In this document: positions 1 to 5,271 of the stretch, piece by piece
Layout of the letters: every line of letters begins with the position of its first letter
Position numbering within the stretch: the first letter of the stretch is position 1
From: Elusimicrobiota bacterium
Lineage (GTDB): Bacteria; Elusimicrobiota; Elusimicrobia; UBA1565; UBA9628
NCBI GenBank assembly: GCA_028717865.1
Contig: JAQUMZ010000215.1
Location: 1-5,271, forward strand
Length of the DNA stretch: 5,271 bases
Reading direction: 5' to 3'
Made by a program: the position numbers and the translations under genes
The notes under the pieces: model-generated
Seen by the model: the letters and a program-made list of their open reading frames with translations, nothing else
The model's database searches: none
Told to the model about the DNA's origin: nothing

Positions 1-1
1 G

Positions 2-1576
2 GCCCTGCCCGCCTTGAACCCCGTCTCGCGCCTGGCTCCGGCATCCGGACTTGCGTCCGCCGCCCCGGCGCCCGCGGCCGCGCCGACGCTCTCGGCGGCG
101 CCCGCCGCCGCGCCGTTCGAGAACCTGGGCCGGCTGGCGGAAGGCCTGCGGCCCGAGCTCGAGGCCCTGCAGTCACAGGAAGTCCAGGGGGAAGCCGCCC
201 GGGGCCTCGCCGAGAGCCTCATGGCGCCCGTGCTCGGACGCGGGGCGCCCGCCGCGGAAACGGAGGTCGTGCCCTCCCTGCCCGAACGGACCGCCTATAA
301 ACCGCTCGTTTCCCAAGTCGCATTCTCCGAGGACGTGCCTGCGGCGCGCCGGGATTTGTTGCTGCAGTCCCTATCGCGGCGCAAGGCCGGCTGGAAGCGG
401 GGGCTGGCCAACATGGGCCTGGACCTGGGTTTTTCCGCCGCGCCCGTCATGAGCGCGCGCTCGGCCAAGGACGTCAAGGGCGGCAAGACCGCCTTCGTCG
501 TGGAATGGCGCCAGGGCGAGCTGCGCGTGGGCGTCTTCAAGGCCTACGTCTCCGCCAAGAACCTCGACCCGCAATTCTACCGCCTGGCCGCGCCGGAGCC
601 GCCCAAGGAAAGGCAGCTCAAGATCCGCTTCGTCAAGTCCATAGTCCTGCCCGGAAGTCCCCTGGGCGTCGAGCAGAACGTTTCCGAATCCGACATCGCG
701 GCGTTCCTGGAGACCGCGGGCCTGCGCCTGCTGCGCAAGAGCTGGGACGGCTATTACCAGGTCGCGGTGACCGGAAACGCCCGGCCCGAGGAGGTCGCCC
801 GCAAACTCTCCGGCCGGAGCCTGGTGCTCTACGCCACGCCCGAGCTGTTCTCCGTGCCCGCGGCCAACCAGGTCCGGATAGCGTTCAAGAAGTCCACCGC
901 CCGCTTGGTGGCGGAAGGAGTCTGGCAGGACACATACCTCAAGGACTCGGAGATCGGAGAACTGCTCGCCCGCTTCGGCCTGCGCGTGCTCTCCGTGGAC
1001 CGCGGCGGGATTTACACCGCGGGCGCCGAGGGTCTGCGCGCCCAAGCCGCGGCGCGCGCCCTGCAGCTCAAGGCCGAGGTGCTCTACGCCGCGCCGGTCG
1101 AGTTCGCCCCGGCCTGGACCAGCCAGCTGATCGTCAAGTTCCGCGAATCCTACGTGTTCGACGCGGGCGGGATTTACGCCAAGAGCGCGGTCAGCGAGGA
1201 CAACGTCGCCTCGGTGCTAAAGCGCCACGGCCTGCTGGTCGTCTCGGTCCTGGGCGAGCGCCTCTACAAGGTCGCCCGGGTCAAGGACGGCGCGCCGGCC
1301 AAGGCTTGGGCCGGGAAGGTCGCGGCCGAGCCGGTGGTGGAGTCCGCACTGCCCCTGGGCGGGCTATCCGAAGAAAAGGTGCGCGCGGCGGCCCACGGCG
1401 CGATCTCGCGCAAGGGCCGGCCGTGGTCGTCGACGGAATACAACGCCGCCTACGCGGAAGCGTATTGGAAGCTGGAGACCGCGGGGGCCACGCCGGAGCA
1501 AATGGGCCTGTTCCAGCGGCTCTGCGACGAGGCGCCGGTGCGCGGCGGCGGCTTCAACCCCTGGTCAGGAGACTGA
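2..1576 (+). CDS. Three-repeat alpha/beta protein of unknown function, 5' partial
   Basis: The frame is open to the left edge (A-L-P-A before a TTG at 14), so the true start probably lies upstream and a signal peptide cannot be assessed. Numbering from the TTG gives 520 residues: an Ala/Pro-rich linker (1-35), a helical stretch (36-75), a unique region (95-195), three copies of an ~85-residue module starting at residues 201, 286 and 371, and a C-terminal tail rich in aromatics ending GGGFNPWSGD. Each module reads as a beta strand (QLKIRF, QVRIAF, QLIVKF), a helix, a strand after a conserved Gly-Leu, a strand with a Tyr, a helix and a final strand (LYATPE, LYAAPV). This pattern resembles the small alpha/beta pro-domains of subtilisin-like proteases, but no protease domain is visible. 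That resemblance is inference. I do not recognise the family. The stop is TGA. No terminator follows; intron sequence begins 8 bp later. Confidence 0.85.
   Translation, partial: ALPALNPVSRLAPASGLASAAPAPAAAPTLSAAPAAAPFENLGRLAEGLRPELEALQSQEVQGEAARGLAESLMAPVLGRGAPAAETEVVPSLPERTAYKPLVSQVAFSEDVPAARRDLLLQSLSRRKAGWKRGLANMGLDLGFSAAPVMSARSAKDVKGGKTAFVVEWRQGELRVGVFKAYVSAKNLDPQFYRLAAPEPPKERQLKIRFVKSIVLPGSPLGVEQNVSESDIAAFLETAGLRLLRKSWDGYYQVAVTGNARPEEVARKLSGRSLVLYATPELFSVPAANQVRIAFKKSTARLVAEGVWQDTYLKDSEIGELLARFGLRVLSVDRGGIYTAGAEGLRAQAAARALQLKAEVLYAAPVEFAPAWTSQLIVKFRESYVFDAGGIYAKSAVSEDNVASVLKRHGLLVVSVLGERLYKVARVKDGAPAKAWAGKVAAEPVVESALPLGGLSEEKVRAAAHGAISRKGRPWSSTEYNAAYAEAYWKLETAGATPEQMGLFQRLCDEAPVRGGGFNPWSGD
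614..1354 (+). repeat. Three tandem ~85-residue protein repeats
   Basis: Module starts fall at nt 614, 869 and 1124, an exact 255-nt period. Landmarks keep the register. The helix before the Gly-Leu starts at residues 228, 313 and 397. The Tyr-containing strand is at about 247, 334 and 418. The closing strand is at about 271, 356 and 441. Protein similarity is clear but diverged (for example FLETAGLRLL, LLARFGLRVL, VLKRHGLLVV), so these are old duplications and not recent DNA repeats. Confidence 0.75.
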
Positions 1577-1584
1577 TCCGACAA

Positions 1585-1630
1585 ATCGGCATAGGGGCGG
1601 GCGGGAAGCGTCCCCGCCCGACCCCTGCCA
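1585..1630 (-). ncRNA. Group II intron domain VI with bulged branch-point A
   Basis: The minus strand folds as GGCA/TGCC (1626-1629 with 1588-1591), GGGG/CCCC (1622-1625 with 1594-1597) and CGGGCGGG/CCCGCCCG (1613-1620 with 1598-1605), closed by a 7-nt loop (1606-1612). The dinucleotide TA at 1593-1592 is unpaired. The A at 1592 is the expected branch-point adenosine, 7 nt from the inferred 3' splice site. This geometry is diagnostic of domain VI. Confidence 0.78.
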
Positions 1631-1631
1631 C

Positions 1632-1663
1632 ACCACCGGACATGCGGGTCCGCATCCGGCGGT
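1632..1663 (-). ncRNA. Group II intron domain V (catalytic hairpin)
   Basis: Minus-strand hairpin: a 9-bp lower helix (ACCGCCGGA with TCCGGTGGT), a 2-nt TG bulge on the 3' side, a 4-bp upper helix (TGCG/CGCA) and a GACC tetraloop. The lower helix contains CGC with its middle G in a G-U wobble, matching the catalytic triad position. Length and bulge match domain V, which is normally about 34 nt. It lies 15 nt downstream of the maturase stop codon, as expected when the ORF sits in domain IV. It looks structurally intact. Confidence 0.82.
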
Positions 1664-1677
1664 TTGGATGGTTGAGG

Positions 1678-2745
1678 TTACGCGGCCAGTTGAGGCACCC
1701 CTGTTCGATTGAAGTGTTGGATGGGAAAGGCCATCTGTAGCGCCTTCGATCGCGAGGCTCGCCACCAGTGTCGAGCACGAGCCGACGCCATACCAGCCGC
1801 CAGCCCAGGAACACCCCGAACGCGCAGCTCTCTGTACACCGTCCTCCCATGCTTCCACTGCTTCAGTTGGATCGCGATCAGGCGACGGCGTATCCAGCCA
1901 TCGAGGTCTTGGAATAGGCGGTTCCCTCCGGCCAGCCGGAAGTATTCTTTCCAGCCCGGCAGGTTGCCCTTGGCTACCCAAAAGCTGTAGCCCAGGAATT
2001 TACGGCGCCACGGTCTGTCCACCGCGTTTTTCGACTCGTTGACCTTCAGCCGGAGCTTCGTGTAGACGGCCTTGAGGCCCTCCATGACTCGTTCGCCCGC
2101 GCGTCGCGACCGCACATACACGTTGCAGTCGTCCGCGTAGCGCGCGAAGGCATGCCCGCGTTTCTCCAACTCTTTGTCCACGTCATCGAGGCTGTTACCA
2201 AAGATGCCCGCAGCCGAGGGGCCGGAATGGCTCACCGTATCCACCTCCACCCACCCAGGCTCCGGCACATCCCATGACTCGGTCTGGATTGGAATGCTCT
2301 GCCGCAGCCACCGCCCAGGCTTCGTCTTGCCATACACTTGCCGCCGCACCTTGCTTTTGTAGGGCGCCAGTCTCCGGTCCATCGTCGCCGGGCTCATCGC
2401 CAGAAGTTGTCTCACCTCTTTCTCGCTGAGCACCCACCGCCTTTTGATGGCCGGCATCCATAACGGCAGCGCCTCTTTCAGCCGCTTCGACCAAATGCAC
2501 TGCGCAGCCTTCCAGACCTCCTCCAGAATCCGGATCAGCCGGTCGGGATATGTAGGCTCCCGATATCGAAACGGCCCTTCCGCAGCTGGTTCCTTGCCTC
2601 CCATCAATCGCTTGGCCTGCCGGCGGCCCCGGCCGAGCGTTTCGCTGACCTGCCCCAGCAACCGGCCTCTCTCCTTGCGTCCTTTCGCTGCTCGATACAA
2701 CGCCTGCATTCTTCTCACGTACTCTCTCCTTGCCGACGGACCCAT
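1678..2745 (-). CDS. In-frame chimera: transposase N-half fused to group II intron RT/maturase C-half
   Basis: The ATG at 2745 has a GGAGG 8 nt upstream, giving 355 residues. Residues 1-185 match the N-half of a DDE integrase-type transposase: an N-terminal helical DNA-binding region (about 5-48), LLAMSPATMDRRLAP (114-128), then PGWVEVDTVSHSG, where D169 is the first catalytic Asp. The second Asp and the Glu are absent. From about residue 186 the protein is a group II intron RT: DKELEKRGH, the YADD active site (203-206), FLGYSF (250-255), thumb, and maturase domain X (about 278-352: LDGWIRRR, IQLKQWKHGRT, GVPQLA). RT motifs before YADD, including the first catalytic Asp, are missing. Neither half should be catalytic, so this is most likely a decayed product of a deletion that happened to keep frame. 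Domain X alone might still bind RNA. An assembly join is the alternative explanation. Confidence 0.85.
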   Translation of the reverse strand: MGPSARREYVRRMQALYRAAKGRKERGRLLGQVSETLGRGRRQAKRLMGGKEPAAEGPFRYREPTYPDRLIRILEEVWKAAQCIWSKRLKEALPLWMPAIKRRWVLSEKEVRQLLAMSPATMDRRLAPYKSKVRRQVYGKTKPGRWLRQSIPIQTESWDVPEPGWVEVDTVSHSGPSAAGIFGNSLDDVDKELEKRGHAFARYADDCNVYVRSRRAGERVMEGLKAVYTKLRLKVNESKNAVDRPWRRKFLGYSFWVAKGNLPGWKEYFRLAGGNRLFQDLDGWIRRRLIAIQLKQWKHGRTVYRELRVRGVPGLAAGMASARARHWWRASRSKALQMAFPIQHFNRTGVPQLAA

Positions 2746-2753
2746 CCCTCATG

Positions 2754-2758
2754 CCTCC
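2754..2758 (-). promoter_or_regulatory. Shine-Dalgarno of the chimeric transposase ORF
   Basis: GGAGG on the minus strand, 8 nt before the ATG at 2745. Another ATG at 2752 is out of frame and too close to this site, so 2745 is preferred. The initiation signal is intact, so the fusion ORF could still be translated if transcribed. Confidence 0.6.
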
Positions 2759-2780
2759 AAACGAAATATATCGCTCCGTT

Positions 2781-2840
2781 CGGGGACATCTTAGATGAGT
2801 TGACGACCTGGTTTTCGGGGTCATCTTACGTGAGTTGAAG
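2781..2840. repeat. Two direct repeats at the IS end, probable transposase binding sites
   Basis: 2781-2805 and 2816-2840 match at 21 of 25 positions (CGGGGaCATCTTAgaTGAG versus CGGGGtCATCTTAcgTGAG), with starts 35 bp apart. They sit between the transposase start and the element edge, where IS termini commonly hold repeated transposase sites. The inner copy also contains the perfect inverted repeat CATCT-T-AGATG. Confidence 0.65.
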
Positions 2841-2847
2841 CGCCTCA

Positions 2848-2876
2848 TTGACAGAATCCGTTCCTCCTGTTATCCT
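2848..2876 (+). promoter_or_regulatory. Sigma70-like promoter for the metallopeptidase gene
   Basis: TTGACA at 2848-2853 is a perfect -35. A 17-bp spacer leads to TATCCT at 2871-2876 (4 of 6 matches to TATAAT). Transcription would start near 2883, leaving a leader of about 20 nt before the ATG at 2902. The -35 lies at the outer edge of the IS remnant and may be IS-supplied. Confidence 0.6.
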
Positions 2877-2901
2877 CCTCGTTAGCAAGGCTTGGGGCTT
2901 T

Positions 2902-3798
2902 ATGAAGAAGACCCTTTTTTGCGTCCTCGCGGCGCTGGCCATATCCGGCGCGCTGGCCGGCCTGAGGCAGCGCGGCGCCCTCTACCCGACGCAAGGCTGG
3001 CGCGACGCGCCCAACGAGGCCGCGCCGCGGCGCTTCAACAGCCAGGACAGCTCGGTGGCCTCGGTCTTGACCAACGCCCACGCGACCGCGCATTTCGACT
3101 TCAGCTTCGCCGAGGACCGCGCCTCCCTGCGGGATGTGTTCGCGGCGCTGGAGGGGAGCTACGCGCGGGTCACCGGGGAATTCAAGACGAGCCTACCCGA
3201 AAAGGTGAGGGTCGAGATTTATCCGGACCTTAAACTGTATCATCGCCGGACCTTCGGCGAGAGCGCGCCGGATTGGGCCGTGGGCAACTTCGATCCCGTG
3301 GACAAGACGCTGCGCATGGTCTCCACGAACCATCCGGGGCCGGCCCATTCCCGCAAGTCGGTGCTGAAGATCGCCGTCCATGAGTTCGTCCACTGCGTCA
3401 TCCTGCATTTCCGCGGCGGCAGCCGGGACGGCCTGCCCAATTGGCTCGACGAGGGGACGGCGGAATATTTCTCCAACGGCTTCTCCAAGTCCGAGCGCAA
3501 GGCGGTCTTCAAGGCGGTCAGCTCGGGCCGGCTGCCGAGCCTGGCCGAGCTCGAGCGGGATTTCGTGAAGAGCGACGGCCACACGTTCTCCTACACCATC
3601 GTCGACTTCATCGTCGCGAGATTCGGCCGGGACGCGCTGCTGGCCTTGCTCAAGGATCCCGCGGCTTGCCAGGCGGCGCTCTCGATGACGAAGGCGGAGT
3701 TCGAGGCCGCATGGCAGCGGCGGCTGACGGAGGAGTTCAAGCCGCTGGACCTCAAGGCCGCCCAGTCCCTGCTGGAGAAGCAGAGAAAACCTTTTTGA
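2902..3798 (+). CDS. Exported HExxH zinc metallopeptidase, MA-clan (gluzincin-like)
   Basis: The start is ATG 2902, giving 298 residues. It begins with MKK, a hydrophobic stretch (residues 4-19) and a possible signal-peptidase site after ALA, so the protein is probably exported or membrane-anchored. A TTG at 2848 would extend the frame but is the -35 hexamer itself. A weak AAGG lies at 2887-2890. Active site: HEFVH at residues 160-164 (zinc ligands H160 and H164, catalytic E161), followed 20 residues later by WLDEGTAEYFS with E184 as likely third ligand. This is the layout of the peptidase MA family of gluzincins. The C-terminus has the family-like SYTIVDFIVARFG helix and a final FEAAWQRRL. 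Substrate is unknown. It is monocistronic and convergent with the Nudix gene, with only 9 bp between stop codons and no clear terminator there. Confidence 0.88.
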   Translation: MKKTLFCVLAALAISGALAGLRQRGALYPTQGWRDAPNEAAPRRFNSQDSSVASVLTNAHATAHFDFSFAEDRASLRDVFAALEGSYARVTGEFKTSLPEKVRVEIYPDLKLYHRRTFGESAPDWAVGNFDPVDKTLRMVSTNHPGPAHSRKSVLKIAVHEFVHCVILHFRGGSRDGLPNWLDEGTAEYFSNGFSKSERKAVFKAVSSGRLPSLAELERDFVKSDGHTFSYTIVDFIVARFGRDALLALLKDPAACQAALSMTKAEFEAAWQRRLTEEFKPLDLKAAQSLLEKQRKPF

Positions 3799-3807
3799 CC
3801 GGCCGCG

Positions 3808-4206
3808 TCAAGGTCCTTCTCTTTCCGTCAGCTTGGCCCATTTCTCGATCGACCGGCGATAACAAACCGGGAGCCGGATGTCTTTCAAGCCTGCCACGGG
3901 CCAAACCCGATGCTCCAGATGCTCCGCGCTCACCCGGGGCTTGAATTCGCTTTCCAAGCGGCAGCCATACGCCACGATGAACACGCGCCGTTCAGGGATC
4001 ACCTCGAAGAGGTATGAGTCGATTGGATCGCGAACGGAAACCGACAGGCCAAGCTCCTCCAGGAATTCTCGCTTCAAGGCGGCGGCCGGCTCCTCCCCCG
4101 CCTCGATTCGGCCGCCGGGGAGTTCCCATTCGTCGCGCGGGTTGCGCACCAGCAGGGCTCCCCCCTGGTGAAGCAGGACGCCCTTGATCGAGATGGGATA
4201 ATTCAT
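3808..4206 (-). CDS. Nudix hydrolase
   Basis: 132 residues, a normal size for a single-domain Nudix protein. The Nudix box GX5EX7REUXEEXGU is perfect at residues 32-54 (G32, E38, R46, E47, E50, E51, G53), so the Mg-binding catalytic site is intact. It is preceded by strands typical of the fold (ISIKGVLLH, ALLVRN) and WELPGG. Such enzymes hydrolyse a nucleoside diphosphate linked to another group; the substrate cannot be told from the sequence, so I give no mutT-type symbol. The ATG overlaps the stop of the upstream membrane protein gene as ATGA (4203-4206), indicating translational coupling. It is the last gene of the minus-strand run. No signal peptide, so cytoplasmic. Confidence 0.92.
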   Translation of the reverse strand: MNYPISIKGVLLHQGGALLVRNPRDEWELPGGRIEAGEEPAAALKREFLEELGLSVSVRDPIDSYLFEVIPERRVFIVAYGCRLESEFKPRVSAEHLEHRVWPVAGLKDIRLPVCYRRSIEKWAKLTEREGP

Positions 4207-4670
4207 GCCGTTCCCTCGCCGCTCGAATTTCTACGCCGCCGCTCATGCGCTCGCAAGAGCCGCCAGCCCAGTATCATGTTCATCGGGGAAACCGCCGCCA
4301 ATGAGATCGCGCCAAAGACCGTGATGCGCGAGCAGAACGCCAGGTAGGTCCAGTCGGTGAAGATATCCGAGAGGCGGATCCCGGCCACGACCGCAAGCCA
4401 AGAAGGATTGGATCGCCATCGCGCCCAGGCGATGGCCTGGAAAAGCGCGAAGGCCGCCCAATTGGCGCCGCAGCGTCGCAGGAAACCGCCCGGATCGAAA
4501 TAAGCCATGCCGTGGAAGACATGAAACCAGTATCGTGGGGCGAAGAAGGCCCAGAGCGCGAGGAGGACGTCGAGCGCGACGAGGCCGGCCAGCACGAGGT
4601 CGATCCGGCTTGCCGAGCTTTCTTCGGCACGCTTGACGGCGTCGGCGGACGCGGCGCTCTTAGGCGGCAT
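4203..4670 (-). CDS. Small membrane protein with about four transmembrane segments, unknown function
   Basis: 155 residues from ATG 4670, with a charged N-terminus (1-22) and hydrophobic segments at about 24-45, 69-84, 90-112 and 116-139, ending in an Arg-rich cytoplasmic-looking tail (RRAHERRRRN). Notable polar or aromatic groups near the membrane are YWFHVFHG (47-54), DPGGFLRRCGANW (59-71) and RLSDIFTDWTYLAF (99-112). They look conserved-family-like, but I cannot name the family. The start overlaps the end of the upstream interrupted gene by 11 bp (4660-4670), and no strong Shine-Dalgarno precedes it, so translation is probably coupled. Its stop overlaps the Nudix start. Hypothetical, but the context, length and hydrophobic pattern make it a real gene. 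Confidence 0.8.
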   Translation of the reverse strand: MPPKSAASADAVKRAEESSASRIDLVLAGLVALDVLLALWAFFAPRYWFHVFHGMAYFDPGGFLRRCGANWAAFALFQAIAWARWRSNPSWLAVVAGIRLSDIFTDWTYLAFCSRITVFGAISLAAVSPMNMILGWRLLRAHERRRRNSSGEGTA

Positions 4671-5016
4671 TCGCCTGTTGCTGCGTGGCCCGCAACTTTT
4701 CCAATTGCGCGGAATCGCCCCCCATCAGACCGACACGAATTCCTTTCTTCCGCAGGATGGCGGTTGCCCTCAGGTTTAGGATTACTTGGCACACGAGCGA
4801 GACTATGGGGATTGGGCAGAGCTGAAGCAGCGCCCATAGCCACGGGGTCGAGGACTTTTCCGCTTTCGCCAGCTGATAAACAAAGACAATGCCGATCAGC
4901 CCCACGACGATCGGCGCATATCAAATGAAAAGAGCTGGGATCGAAAAAAGGATCAGCAAAAGTATGGCCTTCTGTTTTCGTCCGATTTCGTAAGTCTCCT
5001 GTTCCGTATAGTCCAT
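4660..5016 (-). pseudogene. Small membrane protein interrupted by in-frame TGA at codon 32
   Basis: ATG 5016 has a strong GGAGG 8 nt upstream and starts MDYTEQETYEIGRKQKAI, then a hydrophobic segment (17-31). Codon 32 is TGA (4921-4923). The same frame then continues from codon 33 with YAPIVVGLIGIVFVYQ and runs to a TAA at 4660-4662, 118 residues in all. Hydrophobic segments lie at about 17-31, 34-50 and 59-82. The tail ILRKKGIRVGLMGG resembles a C-terminal pattern I recall from small bacterial membrane proteins. The downstream piece alone could start only at GTG 4905, which has no Shine-Dalgarno, so I read this as one gene. Explanations: a TGG-to-TGA nonsense mutation, a sequence error, or read-through. 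Other genes here stop at TGA, so TGA is not generally a sense codon. Confidence 0.75.
4891..4915 (-). other. Hairpin 5 nt downstream of the in-frame TGA
   Basis: GCCGATC and GATCGGC form a perfect 7-bp stem around an 11-nt loop (4898-4908, GTCGTGGGGCT on the minus strand). It begins 5 nt after the TGA at 4921-4923. Bacterial selenocysteine insertion elements are hairpins just downstream of UGA, so the placement is noteworthy, but the loop lacks a clear GGUCU and the structure may be chance. Confidence 0.35.
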
Positions 5017-5172
5017 CCGCTTATCCTCCGTTAACGAAAAGCCTGGCTGCAATTCCCATGCCTCTTATGGCAGTCGGCGGTTGGTATTGGTTTTTGACAC
5101 GCATCCACACCCCGACGCTTTTGTTACCTATCTCCCCGGCCGTTCAGAGATCTCTTGTCATACCGAACAGCA
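5017..5172 (-). other. Intergenic region with the Shine-Dalgarno of the interrupted gene
   Basis: 156 bp between the GNAT end and the interrupted membrane-protein gene, clearly lower in GC than the flanking coding DNA. It contains GGAGG at 5025-5029, which fixes the ATG at 5016. It also holds the 10-bp palindrome AGAGATCTCT (5146-5155), which has no T-run and is not a convincing terminator. I see no confident promoter, though the minus-strand run needs one here or upstream. Confidence 0.5.
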
Positions 5173-5271
5173 TCAGACATCTATGGCCATCATGTTCCCG
5201 ATCGTCTTGAATCCGAATTTTTCGTATTTCGGCAGATTGCTGGAACAGGTTCCCACGATGACCGAGCCGCA
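5173..5271 (-). CDS. C-terminal fragment of a probable GNAT N-acetyltransferase
   Basis: The frame is open from the right window edge for 32 residues to a TGA at 5173-5175. The segment has NLPKYEKFGFKTIG, which fits the last conserved part of the GNAT fold (N-x-x-x-Y-E-K-x-GF, the strand-helix-strand after the acetyl-CoA site), followed by a short closing strand MMAIDV. Substrate and full length are outside the window. It lies on the same strand as the membrane protein/Nudix run but 156 bp away, so membership of that transcription unit is uncertain. The short length limits confidence. Confidence 0.55.
   Translation of the reverse strand, partial: CGSVIVGTCSSNLPKYEKFGFKTIGNMMAIDV

Larger units (their letters stand above)
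1585..2190 (-). mobile_element. Group II intron, 3' half only (5' part deleted)
   Basis: On the minus strand this holds the C-terminal half of an intron reverse transcriptase/maturase followed by RNA domains V and VI. Domains I-III, the intron 5' end and RT motifs before YADD are missing, replaced at about 2170-2199 by insertion-sequence DNA. The 3' boundary is inferred at 1585: the element ends in CGAT, 7 nt after a bulged A in domain VI. No endonuclease domain follows domain X. The remnant cannot self-splice without its 5' half. The CGC-type triad in domain V would suit group IIC or a related bacterial class, but the class is uncertain. Confidence 0.8.
2190..2853 (-). mobile_element. Insertion sequence, 5' half (transposase N-part plus left end)
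   Basis: The minus strand carries the terminal region with a repeated ~25-bp motif (2781-2840), a Shine-Dalgarno, and about 185 codons of a transposase resembling the integrase-core families grouped as ISNCY. The 3' half and other end are missing; the element stops where intron RT sequence begins (~2190). The outer boundary is uncertain: it is at least 2840, and could be 2853 if the end is the TGTCAA read on the minus strand. No target-site duplication can be tested with one end lost. Confidence 0.65.

Noticed and set aside
371..1045. Long minus-strand open frame inside the repeat-protein gene, and similar long frames at 505-1740 (+) and 2195-2848 (-)
   Set aside because: High-GC shadows of the coding frames; their translations are compositionally biased and show no domain motifs.
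1594..1625. GC-rich hairpin as a rho-independent terminator of the repeat-protein gene
   Set aside because: No T-run follows on the plus strand, and the stem is fully explained as intron domain VI on the minus strand.
1678..2190. RT belonging to a retron, DGR or defence RT system
   Set aside because: Domain X with a GVPQLA end, plus downstream domains V and VI, places it in the group II intron class; no repeat pair or msr/msd-like RNA is seen.
2848..2901. TTG at 2848 as the start of the metallopeptidase
   Set aside because: It would add 18 residues ahead of a typical MKK signal peptide, and the TTG is the first base triplet of the -35 box.
4903..4905. GTG at 4905 as the start of a separate 81-residue gene
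   Set aside because: No Shine-Dalgarno precedes it, and the same frame with a strong start continues upstream past the TGA.
4660..5016. Genetic code with TGA read as Trp throughout
   Set aside because: The repeat protein, the peptidase, the 155-residue membrane protein and the GNAT fragment all end at TGA in sensible places.
5094..5127. Plus-strand promoter starting at TTGACA 5094
   Set aside because: No acceptable -10 at 16-18 bp, and no plus-strand gene follows before the window edge.
1..5271. CRISPR array, tRNA or rRNA
   Set aside because: No regularly spaced short repeats, cloverleaf or conserved rRNA segments were seen on either strand.

Overview
The window is GC-rich bacterial DNA with tightly packed genes. 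The first protein has a very Ala/Pro-rich, low-complexity N-terminus and a GGGFNPWSGD C-terminus. Together with small hypothetical membrane proteins, this suggests an uncultured lineage, possibly Elusimicrobiota. That assignment is recalled from protein style, not shown by any marker gene.

Layout. (1) 2-1576 (+): the 3' part of a gene for a protein with three successive copies of an ~85-residue alpha/beta repeat. (2) ~1585-2853 (-): a scar of two fused mobile elements. The 5' half of an insertion sequence (terminal repeats, Shine-Dalgarno, helix-turn-helix and the first catalytic Asp of a DDE transposase) is joined in frame to the 3' half of a group II intron (YADD half of the reverse transcriptase, thumb, maturase domain X, then RNA domains V and VI). 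The intron 3' end lies about 8 bp beyond the stop codon of gene 1. (3) 2848-3798 (+): a sigma70-like promoter and an exported HExxH metallopeptidase. (4) 3808-5016 (-): a compact run convergent with the peptidase. In transcription order it holds a small membrane protein interrupted by an in-frame TGA, a ~4-TM membrane protein overlapping it by 11 bp, and a Nudix hydrolase overlapping that by 4 bp. (5) 5173-5271 (-): the C-terminal end of a probable GNAT acetyltransferase, cut by the window edge.

How it fits together. The minus-strand trio is probably one transcription unit, with translation coupled through its overlaps. The mobile-element scar separates the repeat-protein gene from the peptidase gene, and the peptidase promoter sits directly at the outer edge of the insertion sequence. 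No complete new defence or mobile system is visible. The most notable items are the in-frame transposase/intron-RT chimera, the three-repeat protein, and the TGA-interrupted membrane protein with a hairpin just downstream of the TGA.
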